DNA of 64,000 bases from Amphimedon queenslandica (Eukaryota; Porifera; Demospongiae; Haplosclerida; Niphatidae). Made by a program: the position numbers and the translations under genes. Under the pieces are notes generated by a model. That model did no database searches, was not told where the DNA came from, and saw only the letters and a program-made list of their open reading frames with translations. This document shows, piece after piece, positions 10,908 through 21,274 of the stretch (the first letter of the stretch is position 1; every line of letters starts with the position of its first letter). The stretch is from positions 30,210 through 94,209 of the forward strand of contig NW_003546306.1 in NCBI RefSeq assembly GCF_000090795.2, given 5' to 3'.

Positions 10908-12736
10908 ATGGCTGAAAAGCATGGTGTAAGTTATACTAGCTCTCAAGTTGTTTCTTTTCTGGTGAATGTGAATTTCCTAGCTCCTCTTCTAACAATGAAC
11001 TTGTTGACCAAGACAGTGGCGAACTAAATCAAGACACAGAAAGTGTTAGTGTAAGTGATGAAAATGATATTCAGTATGAAACAAGTGAAGGTTGCCCAAG
11101 TGCTGAAATTAAATCTGATTTGCCTCAACAAGACAATGATATGAGTGTAGATAATGATAGTGTTTCTGATGGTAGTAGTGACGGTGAAAATATTTGACGA
11201 AGAGGTCGTACAATGACGCGAGGTTGTGGAGCTAGATTTAGGCGTGATTGTAGTAGAGGTCGTACAAGAGGACAAGGAGGAAGAGGACGTGGAAGTAGAC
11301 GTGTGATTGCTCAAACACATCTACCTTTAAATGTGATAAATATTGTTGAGAAAGATACATTGTTCAGTAGACATGTCAATCACAATTTTATGCCATTGTG
11401 AGAACCTGGACCTTATTTACCTCTTGGTGCTAATATTTCTTCTTTGTCATTATTAGAACTTTTTATAGACCAGTTAGCTGTTGCTAAGATAATTCAGTCT
11501 ACTAATAAGTATGCAAAAAAATGAAAGATATACTAAAAAATGCTTACAAAAATTCTGTAAGACACCATTTGCAAAAAATGAGCTTTTTGCCTACTTTGCT
11601 GTACTTCTCCTTGGGTTACATAAGGTTTGTAACCATTGCTATGCATGAAGCTCTGAGATAGTGCAATGCCTTATTCGATTGAGACAATTACTAACTTGTC
11701 ATCACATTGAACAAATTGGTGCTTTTCTGCATGTTGTAACTCCACAAGAAGAAGAAATGTCTGACAACAGACAGAAAATTGCTTCCTCTTCATGACCACT
11801 TAAAAAAGAAAATGTTCAGATCTTTACCAACCAATGCAACCACTTAGTGTTGATGAACGCATGTTAAAAAGCAAAGCTAGAACATTCTTCCAGCAGTACG
11901 TAAGAAACAAGCCAACAAAATGAAGACTCAATTATTAGGTGTCAGCTGACAAGTCAGGATATACTGTCGATTTGATTTATACATTGGTCAAGCTAGAGAA
12001 ACATTGCAAAATGGTTTGGGATATGATGTTGATTTACAACTTGTTCAACAATATTTTTTCAAGGATATAAAGTTTTTTTTGACAATTTTTATACTAGTCC
12101 AGTTTTATTAAAAGAACTGTTGACATATGAAATTGTAGATACTGGAACACTAAATGTACATAGGAGAAATCTGCCAAAAGAAGTTATTAGATGAATAATG
12201 TAACAGGAAAGAGCACTGTTAGTCGTGGTACCGGATACTATTTTGGAGCAATGATCCTATTACATACAGTGCATGGAATGACACAAAAACTGTTACCCTA
12301 GCTTCGACAGCATACACTGGATATTCCAAAACTACCATTACTAGCAGGTTGAAAGATCCATCCTCTAATACATCAATTTCGAAAGAAGTACCTTGTCCAC
12401 TGATGTTGCCAAGTATAATAAGTCAATAGGAGGTGTTGACAAGAGTGACCAATTTATTGGCTACCACAATGTTCTTAGGAAAACAGTTAAATATTGAAAA
12501 ACGTGTTTTTTTCACCTTATTGATATTGCTGTAGTTAATTCTCATATTTTATACAATCATTACGAGCTAAAAATAATGCAAAAACCTTTCCTGTGAATCA
12601 ATTTCGAGATGAGCTGATTCTTAAAATTATTATTAAATATTGTGTGCCTAAGCAGCCTTCCAAAGCTCCTCAAAGTGCTACAGTAAAACATGGAAGCCAG
12701 CTCTTTTCTAAAGGAGAAATGGCCCACTGTTTTTAA
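10908..12736 (+). pseudogene. piggyBac-type transposase A, heavily mutated
   Basis: The ATG at 10908 opens MAEKHGVSYTSSQ. An acidic Ser/Asp/Glu-rich segment (10985-11198) and an RG-rich patch (RGRTRGQGGRGRGSRR, 11240-11300) precede the piggyBac fold: EPGPYLPLGANISSLSLLELF, VDERM (first catalytic Asp), GYTVDF, FDNFYTSPVLL (second Asp), NDPITYSAWNDTKTVTL, GGVDKSDQFIGYHNVLRKTVKYW (third Asp), ending MAHCF-stop. All pieces are present in order but spread over three frames with several stops. piggyBac transposases excise and insert elements at TTAA. The C-terminal cysteine domain is not evident. Confidence 0.85.
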
Positions 12737-12765
12737 CGACCTGGGGGCGAAGCCCCCAGGTCGTT
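12735..12765. other. Perfect 14-bp hairpin overlapping the piggyBac stop codon
   Basis: AACGACCTGGGGGC and its exact complement flank a GAA loop. The stop codon TAA (12734-12736) overlaps the arm. A related GC-rich hairpin core (GGGGGCTACGCCCCC) occurs at 46904-46918 inside the homologous repeat. Confidence 0.8.
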
Positions 12766-12935
12766 CCTATAATTGAATTCACCCTCGTGCTATCTATATA
12801 TATATATTTGTATGTCCACACTTACATTTCTTCTATACATGTTGTATTGGAGAAATAACCAGCCTTAGCAACCAACCGCCCACGCTCCTTTACGTGAGTG
12901 GGTGTGGTCACGGCTAACAAAATGGCGGCTTACAC
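12736..12935 (+). repeat. Short repeat, inverted copy at 46740-46925
   Basis: Starting from the hairpin, about 190 bp match the reverse complement of 46740-46925: hairpin, TTCACCCTCGTGC, TATATATATAT, ACATGTTGTATTGGAGAAAT, GTGGGTGTGGT, ending at an ATGGCGGC / ATGGCTGCC motif. After that motif the copies diverge. It may be the shared 5' region of a transposon family. Confidence 0.75.
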
Positions 12936-13600
12936 ATGGGACAAAGTTAAGAGCTTTCTAACAGCAAGAGAACATAAAGATACTGTTTAAAAACTTCTCT
13001 AGAAGCATTTGAAGGTAGATAGAACCTCTATAAGTCTTAATAATGACCAAGTTGTACTTGCAAAGTGGTGAAATCAATTATAGGAATATTTTTTACACTG
13101 TTACGCTTGTTTGTTCATTACATCACAGAAAAGGAACAACCAAGTATAAATGTTCTGATTATCACCTAACTCCTGTTCTATGTCCAACTCTTGTAAGGGA
13201 TTGTGACACTGCATGGCACGATAAAAGTTTCAGCATCATTCTACAACTCTGGTCCATATGGAAAAGCATGAAGAGCAACCAAAAAGTCGTGGAAGACCTA
13301 ATGGAAGTATTAATAAGAAACAATGTTGTGGGAGCTACAGAAGTAACTCAAAACTTTTTATAGGATTTTTTCTATCAACAAATTAGTTAATGTACAATGG
13401 TACTTTAAATATAATTTCAAAGCTGTATCATTTATGTACCTTTTGAAAAATATTGATGATTAACTGTTAAAATATTAAGTAGAATAAAATCAAAACTGTA
13501 CTATTAATAGTAACAGTAATTATCATTACATCATTGGAATGCTTGGAATCTGCTGAGTCAGATGATGTGCAAAATTAATTAATAAAAGGTATATAGATGT
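12936..13600 (+). other. Unassigned DNA; traces of a degraded ORF
   Basis: Downstream of ATGGCGGC a reading MAAYTWDKVKSFLTAREHKD begins at 12922 and soon stops. Near 13260-13330 another frame reads RGRPNGSINKK, an AT-hook-like motif. An open frame of 106 codons at 13043-13363 has no recognisable domain. Probably remains of a transposon gene. Confidence 0.35.
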
Positions 13601-13624
13601 TTTTAAAGAGAAGTGATTAAAATG

Positions 13625-13987
13625 GTACTTTTAATTATTTCTAAATCTTAAAATTTGACGATTAACGTGGCATAGTTGCCCAATAATGTTTGGCCTCTGC
13701 TACTGCACTGCTGCCATTCCAGGGTTTCCAGCTACTGCAGGTGGAGCTGGATAGAGTGCAGGATGTGGCAGGCCTCCAGCTAAAGGTGTTGCTGGAGGTA
13801 GTGTGCCTGAAACTACTGGTAGTGCTGGAGGTGGTTGTGGAGGTAGCGGCCCTCCAGCAACTGCTGGTGGTGGAGGTGGTTGGCCTCGGGCTACTGGTAG
13901 TGCTGCTGGTGGTGGAGGCCTTCCATCTCCAGCTACTGGTGGTAGAGTAGGAGGAGGAGGAACTCCATCATGCTCATCATAATCCAT
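13625..13987 (-). pseudogene. Proline-rich protein, copy 1 (paralogue at 48066-48579)
   Basis: The ATG at 13987 opens MDYDEHDGVPPPP, followed by imperfect PPPPALPVAGG repeats. The ORF ends at a TAG near 13698, but homology to the paralogue continues in frame past that stop (QRPNIIGQLCHVNRQILRFRN here, QQRLSIIWQLCQVNRHIVRVRN there), so the stop is a secondary CAG-to-TAG change. Conservation of protein rather than DNA past the repeat suggests it was once coding. The family is unknown to me; Pro-rich repeats suggest a disordered scaffold. It lies inside the 9110-14460 duplicated block, antisense to the block's possible exons. Confidence 0.5.
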
Positions 13988-14460
13988 TAACTACCATCAA
14001 ATAATATATATATATTCATAGCTAATGTATGTTTTTAACTGAACTGACTTGGTGCTTTTTCACAAAATATATTTCGAAAACTTACAAAAAATGGTTACGA
14101 CTTGAGAGCTGTGTGCAAAAATTGCTGGATGAATGTGAACTGAAGGCGAATGTTACCTTAAGTAGTTTCAGAACAGGAAATAGATTTTAGTACTACATGT
14201 CCATAATGCTTATAATTAAGATTCAAAAATTCAAAGAATAATTGCAGAAAACTATTTTCATAATGCAGTAGGTCTTCTTATGTTACTTATTCAAAATTCA
14301 TACAGTCTTGAACTGATACCTACCGCAAAAATTATAATTATGAATAAAAAGGATTATTAATTAATAAAACTTAATAAGAAGTTTGGAAATGAGTAAATAA
14401 GAAAAAAGTAGGGTTGTCAAAAAAATGAAAGAAACAAGGAGGTTGAGTTCAACCATATAA
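13988..14460 (+). repeat. Right part of the duplicated block (matches 48580-49100)
   Basis: The stretch around TAATGCAGTAGGTCTTCTTATG and GAACTGATACCTA aligns with 48870-48940. The last 65 bp (AAGTAGGGTTGTC… AAAGAAACAAGGAGG) match the left arm of the foldback at 49017-49110; no right arm is seen here. Confidence 0.65.
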
Positions 14461-14974
14461 TTGTTAGTTCAAGTTATAATAATTAACATTGTTATGATAA
14501 AGAAAAAAATAGTTGTAAGAATTATTAAAAACTTTATCCCAATTAATAACAAAAGAATGAAGTGCTGAAGAGTTACACTGAGCCCCTAAAAATAATATAT
14601 TTATTGATTTTTGATTAAAAGAATCACATCTGAACATGATATATGTCATGAAAACCATTCAAGGAAGACATTAATATGATCATTTGAAAACTAGGTGATA
14701 ATGAAAAATGAATCTAAAATTTAACGGTTGAATTAATGATTAATTCACCTCTTAGCTCATAAAAAACCTGTGATCTCTTAGCCTCAGCAGTTGGCACCCT
14801 TTGCAAGATAACCTCAGCAAAAAAGCAAGAGAAGAATAGAGTAAGCTGTCTACCACACAGTAATGCAGCTATAGCAATTTTGCACTTGCAAATTTAATTT
14901 TCAAATGGCATAAGAAAATAAGGGTGTCATAGATTACGCCGAAACAATTACTTTTAAACTTACAGTAAGTAAAA
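14461..14974. other. No gene seen
   Basis: AT-rich DNA. A 64-codon open frame (14658-14464 minus) is hydrophobic and Asn-rich with no recognisable motif and is probably chance. Confidence 0.4.
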
Positions 14975-15305
14975 TAATAAAAGCACTTGTCTTGTCCTTG
15001 ACCCAAGCTAAGGAATGGTGTAAAAGCAATTTCTGTAGTTTAAAGACTTCGAAGATAGATGAAAGAAGGAGAAAAAGTCTGAAGACTTTTGCAGAAATTT
15101 CAATTTGGGCCTATTATTGAGAATTGCTTCTGCTACATTGTGGTCCACTTAAAGGTAACAGGAAGGACCCTCAGGGAAGGAGAACTCAACTATGTCATTT
15201 ATGAGGTTATACAAGGTAAGCAAGGAGTTATAATCATTTGAAAATTAGAAATTTGGTCACCATCTTGAAAAATCAAACTCAACCCTTCATATAGGCTACA
15301 GCCAA
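14975..15305 (+). repeat. Repeat B, copy 3 (5' truncated)
   Basis: Aligns in direct orientation with 38649-38955 and inversely with 17535-17880. Landmarks: CTTGACCCAAGCTAAGG, GCAGAAATTTCAATTTGGGCC, GGAGAACTCA, CACCATCTTGAAAAATCAA. No ORF. It abuts the left end of the 15308-21274 unit. Confidence 0.75.
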
Positions 15306-15307
15306 TA

Positions 15308-15344
15308 TGTGACCCGATATGAGAAAACCAGGCTATCTGCGGGA
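15308..15344 (+). repeat. Left 37-bp terminal inverted repeat
   Basis: Starts TGTGACCCGATATGAG, preceded by TA. Identical over 37 bp to the complement of 21238-21274; similarity stops abruptly after GCGGGA. Confidence 0.9.
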
Positions 15345-15956
15345 TTTTGGTAAAATCAGTTTTTGGTACTTACAGATAGAAAAAAAATTTCCTTTCCAGC
15401 GATATCCATTTATGACAATGCGCAATAAAACTTTGCAGTTAGGGACGCTGTTTGGATGATTGCTCTGGAATACAAGTACAGAGAAAAAGGCATTTTAAGT
15501 TACTTTCAATGTTTCCGTGTCACACCCGTGCACATAGTAAATGTGACAACGCTCACCACGTAAACCACACCCACATCAATTAATAATCAGGTAAAGAAGA
15601 AAGAAGCACTTGACAGCATTTTAACTTACTTTTCTTGCTTTTTGGACATCTTAAGAGTGATCTAAAGCCCAGCCATGCATTGAGATTTCAAATACAAGTA
15701 AGTTATTTAATTACAAAAGTTGTAGAGTTATTGCTATGTGTTCTAGTGCCAATAAAGTCCTTTTTGTGAACTGTAATAACATCATCTGGGTCATTTACAT
15801 CCAGACATCGCTTCTGCTTGAGTTCACAGGCAATATTTTTATTCAGATTTTATTTAGAACTATAATTAAGGTTTCTACATTTAACATTAAAATAAGTGAT
15901 AGTTTTAGCACTTGCTGATGAATCCTATAGAAGATTATTGTTATTCTTATGTTACA

Positions 15957-16958
15957 TTATGTTCCTTTCCTTACTGTTGGACGAGGGGCTCCTCCTGTTC
16001 CTCCTTGGCCTCCCCCTCTACCTCCTTGGCTTCCTTTCCTCCCTCCTCTTCCATGTTTTCCACCTTTACCCCACCCTCCTCCTCTGTGTTGCCTTCGCTT
16101 TTTCTAAGCAAAGGAAAAATTCTAGTGATTACTCATTTCAATAATGCTCCTTTGATACTTTAAATTTTTTTCCCTTGTCTCTCTCTGTCCCTGTCCCAGT
16201 CTCTTCTACTGTCCCTGTCTCCTCGCCTGTCTCTGTCTCTTCCCCTGTCTCTGTTTCTTCTCCCATCTCCTCACTACTCCCCCTCCTCTCCCTCCTGCCC
16301 TTTTCAATGAGTTCCAACTGCCCTAAATTACAATGGCATAAAGCATTTAATTTACACATAAAATTAAGTTTACTTCAGAGAGCTGGCCTCAACTGTTCCA
16401 AGTCTTTAGTTAAGAAATGTGAATTTAAAGTACAAGTAATTCAACTATTGTTTAATTACCTAAGGGCCTTCTTTCTTCTTGCCTATTTGTTGTAAATAGA
16501 ACTAACTATAATAGAATGCAAAATTACTTTTTAGTTTAATAGTCCTCATAGCTGCTTCACAACAAAAATTGTCACACAATTACACATGTAAATAAACTTA
16601 CTTAAGCCGTTTGATTCTATTAAAAACAATGTCATGTATAGTTATATGTTTCACCTTTTAATCTTACCGTTCTCCTTTTGACTATGTCCACCCTCCTCTT
16701 TGTCTCTGTCCCGCTTCTCCTCTGTTCTCTCTCCTCTGTCTCCTTTCGTCTGTTTCACCCTTACTTCATCTTTTTCTGCTATAAATACAGTTATTTTTTG
16801 CTTTTAATGTTCAACACAAACATACATGTACCATCAACTTACCAAGTTCATCTACCAAAAACAAAAGGCATTATAGTTATCACTATAGGGTTACACATTC
16901 CCAACCTACCATCAAATGGATGGACCTCAATGAGGACATCCTCTATTGGGGCAGCCAT
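15957..16958 (-). CDS. Intact four-exon gene, Glu/Arg/Gly-rich protein (156 aa)
   Basis: Exons 16958-16910, 16778-16668, 16322-16159 and 16103-15957 join with GT/AG borders and matching phases (1, 1, 0) into one frame of 157 codons including the stop. The N-terminus (MAAPIEDVLIEVHPFD) is followed by a charged stretch (EEKRDRDKEEGG), Glu-Thr-Gly repeats (EETETGEETETGEE) and a basic RGG-type tail (RGGGWGKGGKHGRGGRKG). No enzyme domain is visible; the composition suggests a disordered nucleic-acid-binding protein. It lies inside the 15308-21274 TIR unit on the same strand as the DUF7869-like gene, so it could be a transposition accessory protein. The start sits in AATGGCTGCC. The exon model is my own, from consensus splice sites; low complexity makes chance openness a real alternative. 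Confidence 0.5.
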
Positions 16959-17229
16959 TACTTTTTGATTTTAAACTTACAGTTTCAGGTGTCTTACTTT
17001 ATATCCTAAAGGTCACAGGTGACACTTGGTGTTCTTTGATTGGCTGTGAATGACGCAATAACTTCTATTTTGGTATTCTCCTCACACACTTTTTTATTAT
17101 CAGTCCTCTCACCTGTAGAGATGAACACAAATCACCTGCATGAAAACTTCGTGACTAAGTTTCTCTTGGGCCTTTTCTCTTGAGTTAGTAAGTTTTAAAC
17201 AAAAATGAGTGTTTGTGTTTATGTTGACG

Positions 17230-17520
17230 TCTCACGCACATACTAGTTCCACACGTTTGTTTTCAACAAAGGGGATCCATAGTTTGTATGTCTTAGCATT
17301 ACAAATGAGTTCCTCTCCTTTAGGAGATCAATAGTTTGAATATTTGGCATTCAAACTAGTTCCACTCCTGTTACAGGGGATCAATAGTTTGAATGTTTGG
17401 CATTCAAACTAGTTCCACTCCTGTTTCAGGGGATCAATAGTCTGTTTGTTGTAGACAAACTAGTTCCTCTCCTGTTGAAAGGGGATCAATAGTATGTGCA
17501 TTACACAAACTCATTTCTGT
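17230..17520. repeat. Tandem array of about 60-bp units, each with a small hairpin
   Basis: About five units of the form GGGGATCAATAGT – stem – loop – stem – ACTAGTTCC-CTCCTGTT. The two central units are near identical (AGTTTGAAT…ATTCAAACT); the outer units carry different stems (TTTGTAT/ATTACAAA; TGTTTGT/AGACAAA; TGTG/CACA) that largely keep complementarity. No coding potential. Confidence 0.75.
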
Positions 17521-17534
17521 TATTATTATATAGG

Positions 17535-17970
17535 TGGTAGCCTATATGTAGGATTGAGGTTGATTTTTCAAGATGGCGGCCGTTTCTATGATTTTCAAAC
17601 ACTCATAACTCTTTTATCTTACGTTGTACAGCCTTATAAATGGCTTAGATGAGCTCTTCTTCACTGAGCGATTCTCCTGGTACCTTTAAAGTGAACTCTA
17701 ATGTAGTGGGAGCATTTCTGGAGAATTGTCCCAAATTCAAATTTCTGGCAAAATTCTTCAGACTTTTTCTTCTTCTTTCATCTTCTTCTATCAACATGGA
17801 AATCTTTTAAGCCAGAGAACCGCTCAAGTTGGCTTTTACATCATTCCTTTGAGCTTGGGTCAAGGACTGGACATGTGGCTTCGAAAAGAAGCAAGGACAG
17901 AGAACAATTGAAGACAAATTCCAGCTGTAGCACCGTGTGGGTTTGTGGTTTGACACCATTTTAATTTATG
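17535..17970 (-). repeat. Repeat B, copy 1
   Basis: Reverse complement matches 14975-15305 and 35530-35635 plus 38649-38955. It is followed by palindrome P2 at 18018-18311, in the same relative order as at 35160-38955, so repeat B and palindrome form one composite element. The short open frame in it (17726-17911) is not conserved. Confidence 0.75.
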
Positions 17971-18017
17971 CGCATGTGATCAGCATGAATAAATTTAAGA
18001 AAAAAGAATGGAAACAA

Positions 18018-18311
18018 GTAAATAAAAAACATTAAAAAGGGAAAGGTAGTAGGATTAAATTGTAAAAAAGTAAAGAAACAAGAGGGTACTTGCAAAGTGG
18101 TGTGATAACAAATCCTACACCACTTCATGAAAGACATGGCTTAGTTATCATGTAGTAGCCTGTTTGGATAATTACTATGCTTTTGGGTTATATTCTTCAT
18201 GCAGTGGTGTAGGATTTGTTATCACACCACTTTGCAAGTACCCTCTTGTTTCTTTACTTTTTTACAATTTAATCCTACTACTTTTCCATTTTTAATGTTT
18301 TTTATTTATTC
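18018..18311. repeat. Palindrome P2, copy a
   Basis: About 112 bp arms, nearly perfect, with landmarks GTAGTAGGATTAAATTGT, AAAGAAACAAGAGGG and CAAAGTGGTGTGATAAC. The central spacer is about 70 bp. It ends 2 bp before the stop codon of the DUF7869-like gene. Confidence 0.9.
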
Positions 18312-18313
18312 AT

Positions 18314-20932
18314 TTACTGATTACATGGACAAGTTCTTCTATTATGACCGAATTGACCACAATTACGACATTTACTTTGTGTTGCAGGTGGTTCTAGAGA
18401 TTGCCTTGGAGAATGTGGTACTTTAATCTCCATTGTGAGGTCTGGTGGATCATGTACACCTCGAGTTGATTGTCGAGATGATCCTGTTAGTCGAGGTGCA
18501 TCAGGAAGTGGGCAGGTTATATCTTTACATTCGTATCTGCAAAACAGTCTTATCTTTTTGTAAAGGTACCATTTCCTTTCAGTTGACATACCCTTTGGTG
18601 GTAATATATTAGGTAGTTTATCTTCCATTATTTGAGCGTGCTCCTTCAGGAAATTGAATTGTGTGACTGGGCCATCTACAGCTTGTCTGGCTGCAACTAC
18701 ACCAGGTGAGGTCGCATTTACAACAAAGTGTTGAAAGCCTTTGATGCCTTTTATTTTCTTGAATAATGTAGCAAAGTAACTAGACCAGTCAAGTGTTTCT
18801 ACAATGAGTTCACTATTGCTACTTCCTACTGGTTGGGCTTTTTTCACAGCAGATGATTGTTCTACAACTTGAACAAAGTCATCCAATGAGTCCACCTCTG
18901 CTATACGGAATTTTTGCTTTAATAGTCCGAAGCACCAGTCTGGAGAAAATTTTGTGTTTAACTGGCAGAAAGGATATTGAAATGGACGCATTGAGTCCTG
19001 TCATGACTCTCCATAAGAGGTACTAAAATAAATAAATAATTACATTTAAAATGTTCATTATTGTGCATGTATTATACTTGAATAACTGTATTATTTTTAT
19101 TTTGCCCTGTGAAGTTATCAACATTGAAAAGGATATTGACTGAGTTGAGGCCATGATTTTTCAAACAAAAATGTACCATGTTTATGACAGGATTTGCCCC
19201 TTTACCAGTGTCGAATGATTCATTGATCAAGAAATTAACCTGCTGAGGGATAGCTTCACAGCACACACCAAATATGCCACATATCCTGGGAGTAAGAAAA
19301 TAAATTGGACCTGCTTGTAGTGGACTTGAACGATAGTGAACCTTTAAAAAAGTATGTAAGCTAGATACACTTTAATAATTATAAAATGTTACCTGTTGAG
19401 CATAATCGAAGCTATAATGTGCTACAATATTTAACATAGCAAGTGGCCTTGTTAATGGGGGATTGTAATTGTTTGCTGCATCAGTATACAGCCCTTTTAA
19501 CAATAATTGTGCCTCTCTTCGTACATCGTTATAGTACTCCCTTTCCTTTTTAACAAGACTTCTGTGATCTAGTGCCTTTTGCATTGCCTGAGAATTCTAA
19601 ATATAATACTTGTGTTAATACAATACTGACTTACCTCAGTTATCCTTTCATCTCATTGCTTGTTAGCACTTCTTAAAATCAGTCCACTTATCTCTTTACA
19701 AGTGGCACACAAGTCCGACATAGGCTTCATTTTTTTCAATATAAGGCAGGTAGCGTCGCCACAACATGTTGAATGTTGTTTCAGCACATGCTTTGACATA
19801 AAGCCCTTCACATGATTCCGCATACTCCAAGTATACCTGCCTTTTAGATGTACTGCATGGTAAGAACTTCTTATTCTCATAACTTTTCATTCCAGGTATT
19901 CTTCCAGGAAGACTGATTCCATGGACTTCAGCGTAATTTCAGATGAAAGTAACAACCCTGAGAATATCATGATAAGTCAAAGCATGGTTTGGTGTCTTTC
20001 CAGCATTTCTGTGAACTCTAATAAAGTTAAGTACATAACATTTAATTTGTAAGTCTCATACCTTGGTATTAATCCATTCATTCTGTAGTTTTGCATGATT
20101 TCCGCAAACCTGCTTTTGCCACATGCATGTAGCTTCAGAAATGTTACTCTACATATCTAGTTGAAAAACATAATTAATTTTGTGTTGTGTCACTCATAGT
20201 TACAAACCTTATGACCTTGATGCATAAACGTGAAAAATTGCCTCTTTTTCTCTTTCTGTCTCCTGTTGTTGCCAGTCGACTATCCCCCCATGGGTAGATG
20301 ATGCTGCCATTTGACTCATAATAGCAATTTCTTGAACAGGCTTTGCCATGGCTTGTATGTCACATCTATATGTTTTTATGTAAGAGTGACTGAACAGTGC
20401 ATAGCAATTATCTGAGCAACGACATCCATGTTTAAACAACTTTGATAATTCTTCTTCCTCCTGTAGGTCTTCCTTCCTCACGTCATCACAAGAGTGAGTA
20501 GTTATAGTAGCTGGAGCATCAGGCGTTGCTGATTCAAAATCAAGATCTGATACTTGTAGCTCCACAGCCACCTCAGGATCAAACAGTGGTGGATTAATAT
20601 CTACATCACAATCTTTTGTCTCTTTCTCTTCTTTCCCCTCCTCTACCTCTTCTTTCATATCTTGTACTGCTTCGTAATCTGTCTCTATCAATTAACAAAT
20701 ACACTGTATAACTAAGTTTAATATAATAATATTGTGCATTTATACAGGTTATGGAATGTCATTGTTGTGATAGCTAACCGCTATTCACAGTTAGTATGTA
20801 AACAGTGTTATGAATAAGCTTACCACTAGTTTCATCACAAAAAAAGTCCCCAAAAACTGAAGCAACGTAGTCACTGTCTCGAGGACATATTTCTCCATTT
20901 AACAAGCAAGCAATGTCTCTTTCTGTAGCCAT
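18314..20932 (-). pseudogene. Seven-exon DUF7869-like gene, putative transposase, broken
   Basis: Proposed exons: 20932-20824, 20684-20208, 20156-20062, 20017-19635, 19596-19393, 19341-19078, 19022-18314, with consensus borders and mostly 38-55 bp introns. The order matches a family of large sponge/cnidarian proteins annotated as DUF7869 (from memory): acidic N-terminus, Cys-rich cluster (HGCRCSDNC), CRVTFLKLHACGKSRF, MKPMSDLCATCKEISG, HYSFDYAQQ, CCEAIPQQVNFLINES, then VDNFTGQNKNN and FSPDWCFGLLKQ. The C-terminus is a CCHC zinc knuckle (CRNCGQFGHNRRTC). The Asp in VDNFTGQNKNN could be catalytic in an RNase H-like fold (inference). Damage: frameshifts near 20235, 19730 and 18960; stops at 19941 and 19655. 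Confidence 0.7.
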
Positions 20933-21237
20933 AGTTTTAAAAGTAGTCTTCTTTGTCTTTGTTATACTTTAAATAGTAACTATAGAGACTCTATGGTTAC
21001 CTTTTGACGCATTAAAGCCCTCCGTTTTTATTCTGTGGTCTCTCCGTGTAACATTCTCCGTGCACAATCAAGGTAAAAATGTCGAAGGGCTTATAACTCA
21101 GCAAGAAAGGCTTCGCTACCCCTGATTTTGGTATCAAATGAAAGGATTTTGTCTATATAACATGTTTATGTGATAAAATGAATTTTGCCCAGGTAAAGAT
21201 TTTTCGTGATTATGAGCCCATAGCTCAAAATGATAAT

Positions 21238-21274
21238 TCCCGCAGATAGCCTGGTTTTCTCATATCGGGTCACA
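21238..21274 (-). repeat. Right 37-bp terminal inverted repeat
   Basis: Reverse complement of the left end, closing …ATATCGGGTCACA, followed by TA at 21275-21276. Confidence 0.9.

Larger units (their letters stand above)
15308..21274 (-). mobile_element. 6 kb TIR-bounded unit with DUF7869-like gene: candidate new DNA transposon
   Basis: A perfect 37-bp inverted repeat (TGTGACCCGATATGAGAAAA… to …GCTATCTGCGGGA) marks both ends, at 15308-15344 and 21238-21274. The unit is flanked by TA on both sides (15306-15307, 21275-21276), as expected for a TA target duplication. Inside, both genes are on the minus strand: a broken seven-exon DUF7869-like gene (20932-18314) and an intact four-exon charged/Gly-rich gene (16958-15957). 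Between them lie a repeat-B copy with its palindrome and a tandem hairpin array. That the unit moved as a whole is inferred from the ends; perfect TIR identity over 6 kb suggests recent mobility or conversion, at odds with the decayed main gene. Confidence 0.65.

Noticed and set aside
13690-13950. Plus-strand Leu/Val-rich 86-codon frame
   Set aside because: Antisense of the proline-rich repeats; the paralogue comparison supports the minus strand.
15896-16495. Plus-strand open frames rich in Ser, Leu, Pro and Val (15896-16163, 16175-16495)
   Set aside because: They are reverse-strand images of the low-complexity exons of the minus-strand gene 15957-16958, which has consistent splice phases.
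17230-17520. Possible CRISPR-like array
   Set aside because: Repeats and spacers are not of constant type, the units contain internal hairpins and all else is eukaryotic; a minisatellite or transposon subterminal repeat fits better.
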